Assembly: GCF_964355755.1 (NCBI RefSeq)
Contig: NC_092671.1
Coordinates: 8,877,001-8,941,000 of the forward strand
Direction of reading: 5' to 3'
Length of the DNA: 64,000 nt
Source of the DNA: Antedon mediterranea
Taxonomy: Eukaryota > Echinodermata > Crinoidea > Comatulida > Antedonidae
Shown here: one piece after another, positions 47,960 through 58,700 of the stretch
How positions within the stretch are numbered: the stretch's first letter is position 1
Layout: each line of letters starts with the position of its first letter
Notes under the pieces: model-generated
Told to the model about the DNA's origin: nothing
The model's input: the letters and a program-made list of their open reading frames with translations, nothing else
Databases searched by the model: none
Position numbers and translations under genes: made by a program

Positions 47960-48946
47960 CTAATTAAATCTCCTATTTGTTGTATTATATATCAACGGAT
48001 TTAAAGAGGAGTTCAACATTGCTAAAATATTTAAAATTATACTAATCAATCTGCCATCCATAATTTGATATACTGTTAAAACGTAATATGTATACAATGG
48101 CAACATACACAAAACATAAACAGTGACAGTCACAAATAATGTTAGGAAAACGTTCTTTTCTGCTTTATCTCTGCATTTCGTTCCACTTGAATGTTTTGCT
48201 GTATCACGTGACTTGCGTAATGATATAAGCATGGCTGTATACACAATTATTAAGATTGTACTTATTGTCCAAATAAAAGCCACATCAACAAACATACCGT
48301 ACTTTTCAAAAGCGACATCATAACACACAAAATATGTATTGACGTCAGTCATATCAGGCCAGGGGTAAGTACCCTCCGTAGTCTTTAACAATTTTCCCAC
48401 ATTGCAACATAAGTTTAAAAACCAAATAATTGCACACATCTGTACAGACCGCGAAATAGTCCCGAATTTAGTTTTTCTAAATTGAAATGGTAGACATATC
48501 GCCATACATCGTTCAATTGACATCCATACAATAGTTACAGCACTGACTCGTGTTCCAACATACATTAAATATCCTTGTATTTGGCAAAACCATTCGAATT
48601 TTAACTCGTTTACGTATTGGAAGGGAATAGGGCTTTCAATATAAGACTTCCATGTAAAAGCTGGTACATCTATCAAGTATAACGTGTCAGCTATGGCCAG
48701 ATTGGCTAAATACACGTTAATAGCCGTCCACATGTACCTTTTATTCACTATCACAATAATCGTCATTACGTTACCAATAATTCCTATGATAATCACTATA
48801 GGCATCACGATCGCAATGATAACTCTTTCAAAAGGTGTATATATCAATGAGGCTAAAAAGGCGTCCCACCAATCGGCGTAACTTGAGTTTTCGGCCGACG
48901 TTAATACGATTTCGTCGCTGTACGCGTTACCAATGGACGCCGACAT
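47960..48946 (-). CDS. GPCR array copy 4, C-tail lost by frameshift
   Basis: 328 residues from MSASIGN. All seven TMs and the landmarks GN, LAIAD, ERC, the ECL2 Cys, CMLP and NPLIY are present. Loops are of the copy 1/6 type. Compared with copy 6 a 4-bp insertion near 47955 shifts the frame after NRRF, so the protein ends RRFN and lacks helix 8 and the Cys-rich tail. It could still insert in membranes, but G-protein coupling, palmitoylation and trafficking may be affected. It is either a truncated receptor or an early pseudogene. Confidence 0.8.
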   Translation of the reverse strand: MSASIGNAYSDEIVLTSAENSSYADWWDAFLASLIYTPFERVIIAIVMPIVIIIGIIGNVMTIIVIVNKRYMWTAINVYLANLAIADTLYLIDVPAFTWKSYIESPIPFQYVNELKFEWFCQIQGYLMYVGTRVSAVTIVWMSIERCMAICLPFQFRKTKFGTISRSVQMCAIIWFLNLCCNVGKLLKTTEGTYPWPDMTDVNTYFVCYDVAFEKYGMFVDVAFIWTISTILIIVYTAMLISLRKSRDTAKHSSGTKCRDKAEKNVFLTLFVTVTVYVLCMLPLYTYYVLTVYQIMDGRLISIILNILAMLNSSLNPLIYNTTNRRFN

Positions 48947-50123
48947 TTTATTGAACAGGTTAAGTTTATAAGCAGACTGCAGTATATCCGGGCTACACAG
49001 AGAACAGACGGAATCGAATCCGCAAAATATTATACAAATTGTAATATGACGTTGATATGATCGGAGACTATAACTACTTTAATGATGTTGATAATGACGT
49101 GTGATAGCGGCAATTCTTGATAGTTATACTGTATCAGGTTTTCTAATCCTTCGATCACCTCGATACTATATGAATCGAAGTACAGTAGACCACTTTAATA
49201 CACGTCACTCACCATATTGATTGTCAGCCACAAAATTGACTGTTATATTGCTTTAATATAAAGTACACCCGCGTGAAGAATTCAAATTAAAATTGACAAA
49301 CAGATGTTTTTATTTCGTCAAAAATAAATAATGTCAATCAAACGGCGTTAACTTATAAAAACATAAGAGGTTAGCAAATGTAGTTGTCTTTTGGCAATTA
49401 AGATTGAAATTAAAACAATCGATCAAATCAATCAAATCAATCAAATCAACTATAAAAGGAAAGTAATTGGCAGGTAATAATTTTACAGTTTCTTGGTAGA
49501 TTTGATCTATTTTGTCGACAATAGGACCAGTGGATTTTCATTGGTATATAATATACCTGGAACTCGGAACAAACATTTTGAAAATAAAACAGAGTACACA
49601 TACAAAAAAGGCCTTCCGTTAAAACAGTTCTACAATAAAAATAGAGAATTATTGAGAGTAGTGAAATGTTATGATTGTCTATCCGTATCTAGGAGGTCTG
49701 TGTCCGATTCAACTTATTTCTGATAGCGTTAGGTGATGCTTTTCCCAAACACTACCCCTAAGTTTTAAATAGTGCCGTTTAGAACCCCTCCAAAATGTTA
49801 GGCCTACTACAGAATCTTTACGCTGACAACCCTGTGATATCACTTGAAACGTGTTCCAGGATTCTGCTTGCCTCTTTTAGGTGTGCATTTTGACTCTCCT
49901 CACTATGTCGGTTGGTCGGTCGGTCGGTAGACTAACTTGTATATGACCTTGTCTTCATCTAGCTAAGTCAATTTTTCAGAGTATATTCCTTATGGCAAGG
50001 ACTCGGTGTGGTTATGTTTTTCACGGTGCGCAATCAAAAATTACGCGGTCTACGGACGATTTAACGAAATCACGTTTGTAATCATATCTTCACAAGCATC
50101 AATCACAATTAAATAAAATTTGG
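48947..50123 (-). repeat. Duplicated upstream module U, copy 4
   Basis: Sister of 41604-42751 with very few differences over more than 1 kb, including the (GGTC)n run at 49907-49929. It ends at TACTCAT (50124-50130), the intact target of the LINE inserted in the sister module. Confidence 0.85.
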
Positions 50124-50130
50124 TACTCAT

Positions 50131-50849
50131 AAATTTCAGGTCATATTTCATCATATAGCAATACAATTACGTCCGTAGCGCATATAACGCATGCGAACGC
50201 GCGCTTAAAATTTTCAAAATTGTCAAATTTATTTTCGATGAAATTAGAATACTGTACGTTTCAGGCAATTTTAAGCGTTTAAAAAATTGCAATGAGTGCG
50301 CAGATTTTTGCACGCGCAGTGCACGTTAAACGTTAATACGCACTCCTTTTGTCCGATTTCTGTTTTACAACCTTTCTTTAATAATGTTATCATATTTGAT
50401 TCACTTTCCAACTCGAAATTACGTGATACGAGCACGTCAAAAATTACAGGCTACGCACGTGTAAATAAAAAAAATATAAATGTTTTTAAAACATTTTCAA
50501 CATTTCAAACATGTTCAGCAATTTCGGTCGGTTGGTCGGTCGGTCGGTCGGTAAACACTAACACGCGACTGCAGTCATGTAGGCTATATGAGGCCTTGTT
50601 CTGAGTAGATACAGAAAGTTGACAACAACAATTCAGTGACAACTAAAATATGTCTTTATTCAATTGTGATGTTAGGGATATCCTAATTAATAAAAAAAAA
50701 AAGAGCAGGCTTTTGCAACATAATAACGTTTATAATGTTGTTGTATTAAATATAATAACATTTATAGCAAGTACGGTACTATAGGTAGCTGGTCGTCTCT
50801 TGTATTCGTGCACCGCGATAACGTCAATACAATAGTCGAAACCCTTTTG
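50131..50849. repeat. Duplicated spacer module R, copy 2
   Basis: Near-identical to 46377-47097, with a longer (GGTC)n run at 50524-50552. Here U and R are contiguous, showing the arrangement before the LINE insertion. Confidence 0.85.
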
Positions 50850-51932
50850 TTATTTTATGGACGTGCTTTGGATTTTCTCTGTTACCTGTTTCGTATTGTT
50901 TTTGCAACATCTGAAAAATATTTCACGAAACCCTCGTCTAAATCTGATATTTGTTGAATTATATATCAACGGATTTAAAGAGGAGTTCAACATTGGTAAA
51001 CTAATCAAAAAAATAAACACATTTTCGTCAAAATTGGAAAGTATTCTGTACTTAAATGATAAAAAGAAATATGTATAAAATGGAAACATACACAAAACAT
51101 AAACAGTGACAGTCACAAATAATGTTAGGAAAACTTTCTTTTCTGCTTTATCTCTGCGTTTTGTTCCATTTGAATGTTTTGCTGTATCACGTGACTTGCG
51201 TAATGATTTAAGCATGGCTGTATACATAATTATTAAGAATGTAGTTATTGTCCAAATAAAAGCCACATCCACAAACATACCGTACTGTAAATAAGTGACA
51301 TCGGTACACGTAAAGAATGTATTTGGTATGCCGTACGCGTTATTATCAGACCAGGAGTAAGTGTATTTGTTTTCAATATACGCTAACAATTTTCTCACAT
51401 TGGAAAACGCATTTAGAAACCAAATAACTGCACACATTTGTACAGACCTCGAAATAGTCCCGAATTTAGTTTTTTTAAATTGAAATGGTAGACATATTGC
51501 CATGCATCGTTCAATTGACATCCATACAATAGTTACAGCACTGACTCGCGATCCAACAAAGATGACGTATCCATATAGGTGGCAGAGCCATCCAAACCTT
51601 AACTCATTACCGTAAACGTGTGAATCACTATTGGGTATCTCAATATACGATTTCCAAATAAAAACTGGTGACGCTATCAAGTATAACGTGTCAGCTATGG
51701 CCAGATTGGCTAAATACACGTTAATAGCCGTCCTCATGTACCTTTTATTCACTATCACAATAATCGTCATTACGTTACCAATAATTCCTATGATGATCAC
51801 TATAGGCATCACGGTCGTAATGATAACTCTTTCAAAAAGTGTATATGGATTAGTGTCCAAAGCATAACTTGAGTTTTCGGCCGACGTTAATGCGTTGTCG
51901 TCGCCGTATGCGTTACCAATGGTCGACGACAT
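50850..51932 (-). CDS. Rhodopsin-family GPCR, array copy 5 (intact)
   Basis: I start at the ATG at 51932 (MSSTIGNAYGDD), which aligns with the other copies. An in-frame ATG at 51971 would add 13 residues. 360 residues. The N-terminus lacks the DWWDA stretch of the other copies and reads SSYALDTNPYTLFERV. Landmarks GN, LAIAD, ERC, ECL2 Cys, CMFPF and NPLIY are all present, with full helix 8 and the tail TEKIQSTSIK. ECL1 and ECL2 are of the second type (NELRFGWLCHLYGY; NNAYGIPNTFFTC). The sequence upstream of about 51972 is not module U, so its control may differ. Confidence 0.9.
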   Translation of the reverse strand: MSSTIGNAYGDDNALTSAENSSYALDTNPYTLFERVIITTVMPIVIIIGIIGNVMTIIVIVNKRYMRTAINVYLANLAIADTLYLIASPVFIWKSYIEIPNSDSHVYGNELRFGWLCHLYGYVIFVGSRVSAVTIVWMSIERCMAICLPFQFKKTKFGTISRSVQMCAVIWFLNAFSNVRKLLAYIENKYTYSWSDNNAYGIPNTFFTCTDVTYLQYGMFVDVAFIWTITTFLIIMYTAMLKSLRKSRDTAKHSNGTKRRDKAEKKVFLTLFVTVTVYVLCMFPFYTYFFLSFKYRILSNFDENVFIFLISLPMLNSSLNPLIYNSTNIRFRRGFREIFFRCCKNNTKQVTEKIQSTSIK

Positions 51933-51971
51933 TTTATTTGAGTAGGCTGTTAAAAGTATAACAGGCAACAT

Positions 51972-52877
51972 TCAGCTTAATAATAATAATTTAATACGAA
52001 AATGAGTATTATAGTCATGCATATTAAAATTGATATGGCGATATTTCGCTTTGGCCTCCTGACGTGAAATATATTGATTACTGTAGCCTACTAAGTGTAG
52101 AACGGCCTACTATTCGTTACAAGTTATTCTCGTGAACTCGAATTAAAACTAACGTCTCAAGCTGTGCAAAATGATTTATTTATTTATTTATTACACCACC
52201 GTACGCAAACTCAGCTGTTGAAATTAACGAAACAACGATGAGGTGACGGTAATAATCAGTAAATGATGCCTGTATGTGAACATTAGCCTATAAGAACTTT
52301 TTAAAAAGAACTGTCAATAGCAAATACTAAAGCTATAGTCTAAATCCAGTCCTAGGGTAGATGCAGGCCTACTGTACGAATCGCAGTGACTTCTTCCAAC
52401 TTTAATATAAATTCTTCTTTTTCTGAAATAACCGTCTTCTTAAGACATTCGGTATCTCTATGACTTGAACTTCAAATTTATAGGCATACTAGACACACAC
52501 GTAGGCCCCCTAATGACGAATTTGAATTAAAATTGACACACCGAGGAAATTAAGTTTTTATTCTAAATTGGTTTAATGTAAAGCAATCACTCACTAATCA
52601 CTATTACTAATTGGCAAATGTTTGTCTTTTGAAATTAAGAATAAAATGAAAACAATCAATCAAAGTCTGTTAGTGTATACTAAAAGACAGAAAGATTAAC
52701 AGCACATTTCGTGCTTTGCGCATGCCCAGTCCGAGTTACCCATTTTTCAGCCGTAGTGAGATATAACCTTCCGCGTGATACAGTTTCCTAATGTTTATAA
52801 CTGCCTAAAGGCGCGGCGCGAACAAGTAGAATATGCCTATTGGCCGTACGCACTTTTTTTCTTGAAGGTTGTGGAAA
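51972..52877. other. Spacer between GPCR copies 5 and 6
   Basis: No coding region. It includes an (ATTT)n stretch near 52170-52190 and the block from 52323 that recurs at 47633. Sequence from about 52690 to 52880 is not seen beside copy 4. It should hold the promoter of copy 5 (minus strand) and the 3' flank of copy 6. Confidence 0.5.
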
Positions 52878-53936
52878 CTATTGAATTTTCTCTGTTACAG
52901 GTTTTGCATTTGTTCTGCAACATCTACAAAACACTTCATTAAAACCTTGTCTAAATCTCCTATTTAATGCATTATATATCAACGGATTTAAAGAGGAGTT
53001 AAACATTGCTAAAATATATAAAATTATAATCAATCTGCCATCCATAATTTGATATACTGTTAAAACGTAATATGTATACAATGGCAACATACACAAAACA
53101 TAAACAGTGACAGTCACAAATAATGTTAAGAAAACTTTCTTTTCTGCTTTATCTCTGCGTTTCGTTCCACTTGAATGTTTTGCTGTATCACGTGACTTGC
53201 GTAATGATATAAGCATGGCTGTATACATAATTATTAAGATTGAACTTATTGTCCAAATAAAAGCCACATCAACAAACATACCGTACTTATCAAAAGTGAC
53301 ATCATGACACACAAAATATGTATTGACGTCAGTCATATCAGGCCAGGGGTAAGTACCCTCCGTAGTCTTTAACAATTTTCCCACATTGCAACATAAGTTT
53401 AAAAACCAAATAATTGCACACATCTGTACAGACCGCGAAATAGTCCCGAATTTAGTTTTTTTAAATTGAAATGGTAGACATATCGCCATACATCGTTCAA
53501 TTGACATCCATACAATAGTTACAGCACTGACTCGTGTTCCAACATACATTAAATATCCTTGTATTTGGCAAAACCATTCGAATTTTAACTCGTTTACGTA
53601 TATTTGGAAGCGAATAGGGCTTTCAATATAAGACTTCAATGTAAAAGCTGGTACATCTATCAAGTATAACGTGTCAGCTATGGCCAGATTGGCTAAATAC
53701 ACGTTAATAGCCGTCCACATGTACCTTTTATTCACTATCACAATAATCGTCATTACGTTACCAATAATTCCTATGATAATCACTATAGGCATCACGATCG
53801 CAATCATAACTCTTTCAAAAGGCGTATATATTAATGAGGCTAAATAGGCGTCCCACCAATCGGCGTAACTTGAGTTTTCGGCCGACGTTAATGCGTTGTC
53901 GTCACCGTATGCGTTACCAATGGTCGACGACGACAT
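52878..53936 (-). CDS. Rhodopsin-family GPCR, array copy 6 (intact)
   Basis: Intronless, 352 residues from MSSSTIGN. Landmarks as in copy 1, with ERC, CMLP and NPLIY. Helix 8 is RRFRQGFNEVFCRCC and the tail ends TEKIQ. Loops are of the copy 1/4 type (NELKFEWFCQIQGY; DMTDVNTYFVC). It is the outermost member of the array and is oriented away from CFAP65. Its upstream sequence differs from module U. Confidence 0.9.
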   Translation of the reverse strand: MSSSTIGNAYGDDNALTSAENSSYADWWDAYLASLIYTPFERVMIAIVMPIVIIIGIIGNVMTIIVIVNKRYMWTAINVYLANLAIADTLYLIDVPAFTLKSYIESPIRFQIYVNELKFEWFCQIQGYLMYVGTRVSAVTIVWMSIERCMAICLPFQFKKTKFGTISRSVQMCAIIWFLNLCCNVGKLLKTTEGTYPWPDMTDVNTYFVCHDVTFDKYGMFVDVAFIWTISSILIIMYTAMLISLRKSRDTAKHSSGTKRRDKAEKKVFLTLFVTVTVYVLCMLPLYTYYVLTVYQIMDGRLIIILYILAMFNSSLNPLIYNALNRRFRQGFNEVFCRCCRTNAKPVTEKIQ

Positions 53937-55719
53937 TTCGATAGAGAACTACTGTAAATGAAACAAACAATAATTGGTTATTAGGAACGTATGTTTAATT
54001 AAGGAACAGTAAGGCACGTGAAAGTAGGTGTACCACGGGAAAAAATGTGCTAAACACCTGACGTGAAATGTACGGTTTGCTCCGGTACCCGTACATAAGG
54101 TACAAAGTCAAGACTTGAATCCATAATCTTCACTGAAATCGAATAATATGAAAGAGGTTTAAGAGACTAAAGCACGGTTTTTGCCATGTGGACTATGATG
54201 AGTCCAAGAACAATGAACTGTTTGGTGTAACGAATAATGGGTTCATCAAATGTGTGGTCATAGGCCCTACCTGAAAAAACCCTGAAATTATTTAATATTT
54301 AGAAGTCTTCGTAAAACTATCTATAGGCGTCTGTCCGAATCGAATAGATATTTGTTCTGTTAACTTAGTATACATTACACTACGTTATTATTGTACAATA
54401 TTGATTAATAGAAGTTGATTGACACAAATCTTATAAATTCTAATTTTAATTGTCTCACAGAACAAATTATGTTTCGTAAAAAATCAATGTCCCGAGCAAT
54501 CAAATATTAGCGTATGTGTCAAATATAACTCATGATGAGCACTACTCAAACGGTTGTCAACTCAACGATTTCGTTAAATTAAGATTTAAATTAATCCATA
54601 CACGTCAGAACAAGGTAACTGCAGTTCATCCATATAGTAGGCGTACACATGTAAATTTGCTCGCTGAAAGAGAGAATATTAGAAAATTGACATGGTTGAA
54701 ACCAGGGAAGAATAATTCCTGATACCAGTCAAAGATACAGAACTTCTCCAGATACAAGACAATGCCTACGAGTTCACTAATAAATACATTTTTACATAAT
54801 TCGAAAAAAAATTTTTGGTAACGGCTAGAATGTCATCTTGTTCTTATACCTTTTCTTGATATTGTTATTGAAATAATTTTTTGACAAATACCAACGAGGA
54901 GGATAACATTACTGAATATTTTGGATCTTAAATCCATAGAGATTATATTAGTACTTACTTAGTCTAAGTTTATTCATTATTCTTTGATTAATAATACTGT
55001 ATTAATTTGTATTTGCAATATAATATATATTATCAAAGATAGTTAAACTATATCTTCTTTGATATTATTGCATTATTTTATTGATATATTTTGGTCGTAG
55101 AGGGCGCATCTTAGCAACCGTGCACAACACTACACAAAACACGAAGACAACACACGATAATAACAAAATGTAGTGGAAGTTTATTTTTAATTAAAAAACA
55201 AACCCTGTAATTTTACAAGTTATTGGTATGTTCCATAGTTTTGACATGAATTTGGTCTAGACCTAATAAGTTTGCTAGGCTAAGCCCTACTAGCTAGGCT
55301 AGACTAGGCCTAGCCTTGCTTGGCCCTCCCTGCTGGGCTGGGTGGGCTAACTAAGGATTGAAGGGAGAAAGCTAGCCTCTAGCTAGGCAGCAGCCTAGAG
55401 GGGTATTCAGGCTAGAGTAGGCCCTATTCTTACCGAGTGAGCCACACAGCAAAAGCAGATGTCTGAGGTATAAAAAAAGTGGAGTGGGGGAGAAATCTGG
55501 GTATAGGCTAGGCTTAGCTAGGCCGGCTTTAGTTAGTGGCATAATATTAATAAGATATGGCATAATGATTTAGGCCTAGCCTAGGCCTATAAATGGTATT
55601 TTTTATTAATTTAATAATTAATAATAGGCATAGGACTATTATTATTAAGTCTGTATTTTATCATTATGTTTTTATTAATATATTATAGCCTACTTAAAGC
55701 TCAAACGTTTACAATCGAC
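53937..55719. other. Intergenic region between the GPCR array and CFAP65
   Basis: Divergent promoter region for GPCR copy 6 (minus) and CFAP65 (plus). Low-complexity sequence at about 55255-55600 is rich in palindromic TAGGCCTA/CTAGCC words. Open frames at 54516-54722 and 55372-55563 show no domain. No CpG-rich island is seen. Confidence 0.45.
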
Positions 55720-58700
55720 ATGCCGTCACTAAATATTACCAAGAAAAATCAACGAAATAGGACAATATCAAAGTATGGAATTGAGGTTGTCAATAATTTG
55801 ACATGGAGAGGCTGGGAACCTGGAGGTGAATACACCAAACATATTGTGCTTAAAAACGTGCTGGTGAAAACGCAGAAGATCAAATATAGGTAATAACCCT
55901 AGGCCTAGTCCTTTTCATACTTTATCAATCAATCAACTCAGTTCCCATGTATTCGCAAAAGTAATTTTAACAGTTATTTATTTTTGCTTTTATTTCTATT
56001 TGAAAACAGAAATCTGAATGTGATTGCTTTACATTACAAAAACACATTATTATAAATATGTATACTGGTAAAAGTTAGTTTGACCAATCACAAGTTGAAG
56101 CAGTCATTTACCACTTAACTAAATACCAAAATTCCATCAATTTGTAGTTTTCATGCAGAATAAATCTATGGATAAGCTCACCAATTGAGGTTCATCCTAA
56201 AACAAAATTTAGATTTCAATTAAATATAATTTAAAAAGATGTAATACAAAGGTAAATTTACCACAAAATTAACTTATATTATTTCTTTTTTTTTATATTT
56301 TTCCAGTGTCCCAAATTCAAGATTTTTCTCTACACTTTACCCTGAGACTATTGTTCTTAGTGCTGGAACACAGTTTAGTTTGCCAGTGACGTTCAGACCT
56401 CTCGATAAAATACAATATGATGATAAATTAGTATTCAATACCTCCGTAAGTACATTGCTTTTTTATGTTTATTTTATGTTTATTTATTTTTTATTTTGTT
56501 CAAATTTCAGGCACAAAAACATATAAAACAAAACAGCGGTGCAGTACCCTGAGGATTGCCATGAGTGCAAGCACTATCAAATTGGCTCTTCATATACTGC
56601 ACTTGAACATATAGAAGTGAAATAATAGAAATACAAAGATATACAAAATTGAAAAGTTCCTTTATCAACAATTACAAACACCCCTAATAGTGAACTTTAC
56701 ATTTGTGATGACCTGCTGTAAGACCTACTATACATTGGCCTAAAAAATGTATTAAGCTCTGTCTACACTACAACTAGTTTGATGTGCACAAATATGCTAG
56801 TGATATGACATCATCATGTCCATATGGGCACATCACATTTTTTTTGTCACATAAAATTTGATAGTAGACAAAGCTTTACAAGTATTACAATATACTTATT
56901 CACTTCCCTCCATTTTGTTTGTAGGATGGTGTATTTGAAGTTAATTTGTCAGCAGTCTTGCCCAAACATGACCTGTCTTTACCGAACGAACTCAATTTTG
57001 GAATGTGTGCAGCATCTGATAATGTACAGTTAACTTTTGAAGTTTTCAACAAAAGGTAGCCTAGAAATTTATTTTATTTTCATTTAAAATGCATTTAATA
57101 TAGTACTCAGTACTACAGAAATTACGTTCACTGGCAGTGTACAAGATATATTAAGAACAAGAAAATAATAATAATAATATCCTGGATTTATATAGCGCCT
57201 AATGTTGTGAAACCTCTAAGCACTGAAAATTATTACACCAGTCATCCCATAATGCAACTAGTAATCAGCGCAAAGTTGTGTCTTGATCTAACCGCGTTCC
57301 CATTTATACACCTGGGTGGAAAGAGGGAAACGAAAGTAAAGTATCTTGCCTAGTACAGCAATAAATAAAACATTCTGGGAAAAATAGTGTTTTGTGATAC
57401 TCTAGGTTCAGAATCTAATTATCTTCGTACAAACAAAAACTTATTTGGCTAGCTTTTATTTATGATGTGTTTTAGTGTATACTGGTCGAAAGCCTTTATA
57501 TAGGATTGTAGGTCTGTGTAAATACTATTACTGTATAATGAAAAAGATAAATCAACAACTTTTTGTATTGTAGTGAGCTGCCGACAAAGTTTATGTGGGC
57601 TGTAAGTGAACCATTTGTTATCCAGCCACCAGAGGGCTCCCTTCAACCAAAGTCTAAATGCCAATTGGTTGCAACATTTAAACCAACTTCAGCTTACGTT
57701 CATGAGGGGGTTGCTGAAATTCACTATGGCAACAACTTCACATGCTGTAAACAACTTAAACTCGAGGGCATAGGTGATTTGTTTTATTTTATTTTTATTT
57801 TTAAAATAATTTATACTAAACAATGCTAGAATTTGTCCTACTAAATTACATTATAATCTTTCTTTTTTTCAGCAAATCAAATTCCTATATATTTCTCTGC
57901 ACATTCTTCCTTCACCACATCCATTTAACGTTTCTTTTGCTGGCCATCCTTTTTCTATAACAAAATCCACACTGAAATGAAAGTTATTGTATTGGTAAAA
58001 TAATTAATACTAAACGTTGCTAGAAATTTGTCCTACTGTACAAACTAATTACTTTATAAGAGCCTCAATATTCCCTTTTTTACTTCCTTTTTTACTTCAT
58101 CCATGTCTCTTTGCATCTTCTTACTTCTCCACATCCATTAACCTTTTCTTTTGTATCCTTTTCTATAACAACCTCCACTGTTCTCCACATCCAAACAATG
58201 TCACTTCACTCTGTGATCCCTCACATTTGAACAGCATGTAATTTTTTACCCACAGTATTTTTATCTGTGCTACTTCCAACTCTACCTCCAACTCTACCTC
58301 TGTTGCAACCCAAATCATTACCATAATCTTGATCTGGTTGTAATTTCTACTTTGCTTTTACAGGTAAATATCCGCATTTACTGGTTTGTGGATCAGGTGA
58401 CAAACCAAATGCCATCACCAACCCAGGGATGGAAAGCATCATAAAGTTTGGAGACGTTGCGATTGGGAAGACTCATGAGAATATGATAGAACTGCATAAT
58501 TTATCACCAGTAAGCCAACATTCTCTCCATCCCACTTCTTAGATTTGTGTCTTTGGATTCTTGAATGTGCACCACCTCAAAGATGGTCCACAACAAATTA
58601 AGTAAATCTTCTATCAGTGAACTAAAGAATACTTAACGATCAATAAGAAGACAGTCAACACAGTTTGTTTATAAATAGACACCTTTTAGAAACAGTTTTC

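Noticed and set aside
54516..54722. 68-codon open frame
   Set aside because: No recognisable domain, no relatives in the window, and no supporting splice or start context.
57830..58350. Similar pyrimidine-rich blocks suggesting a hidden duplicated exon in CFAP65
   Set aside because: They are a diverged intronic duplication without an open frame continuing the protein.
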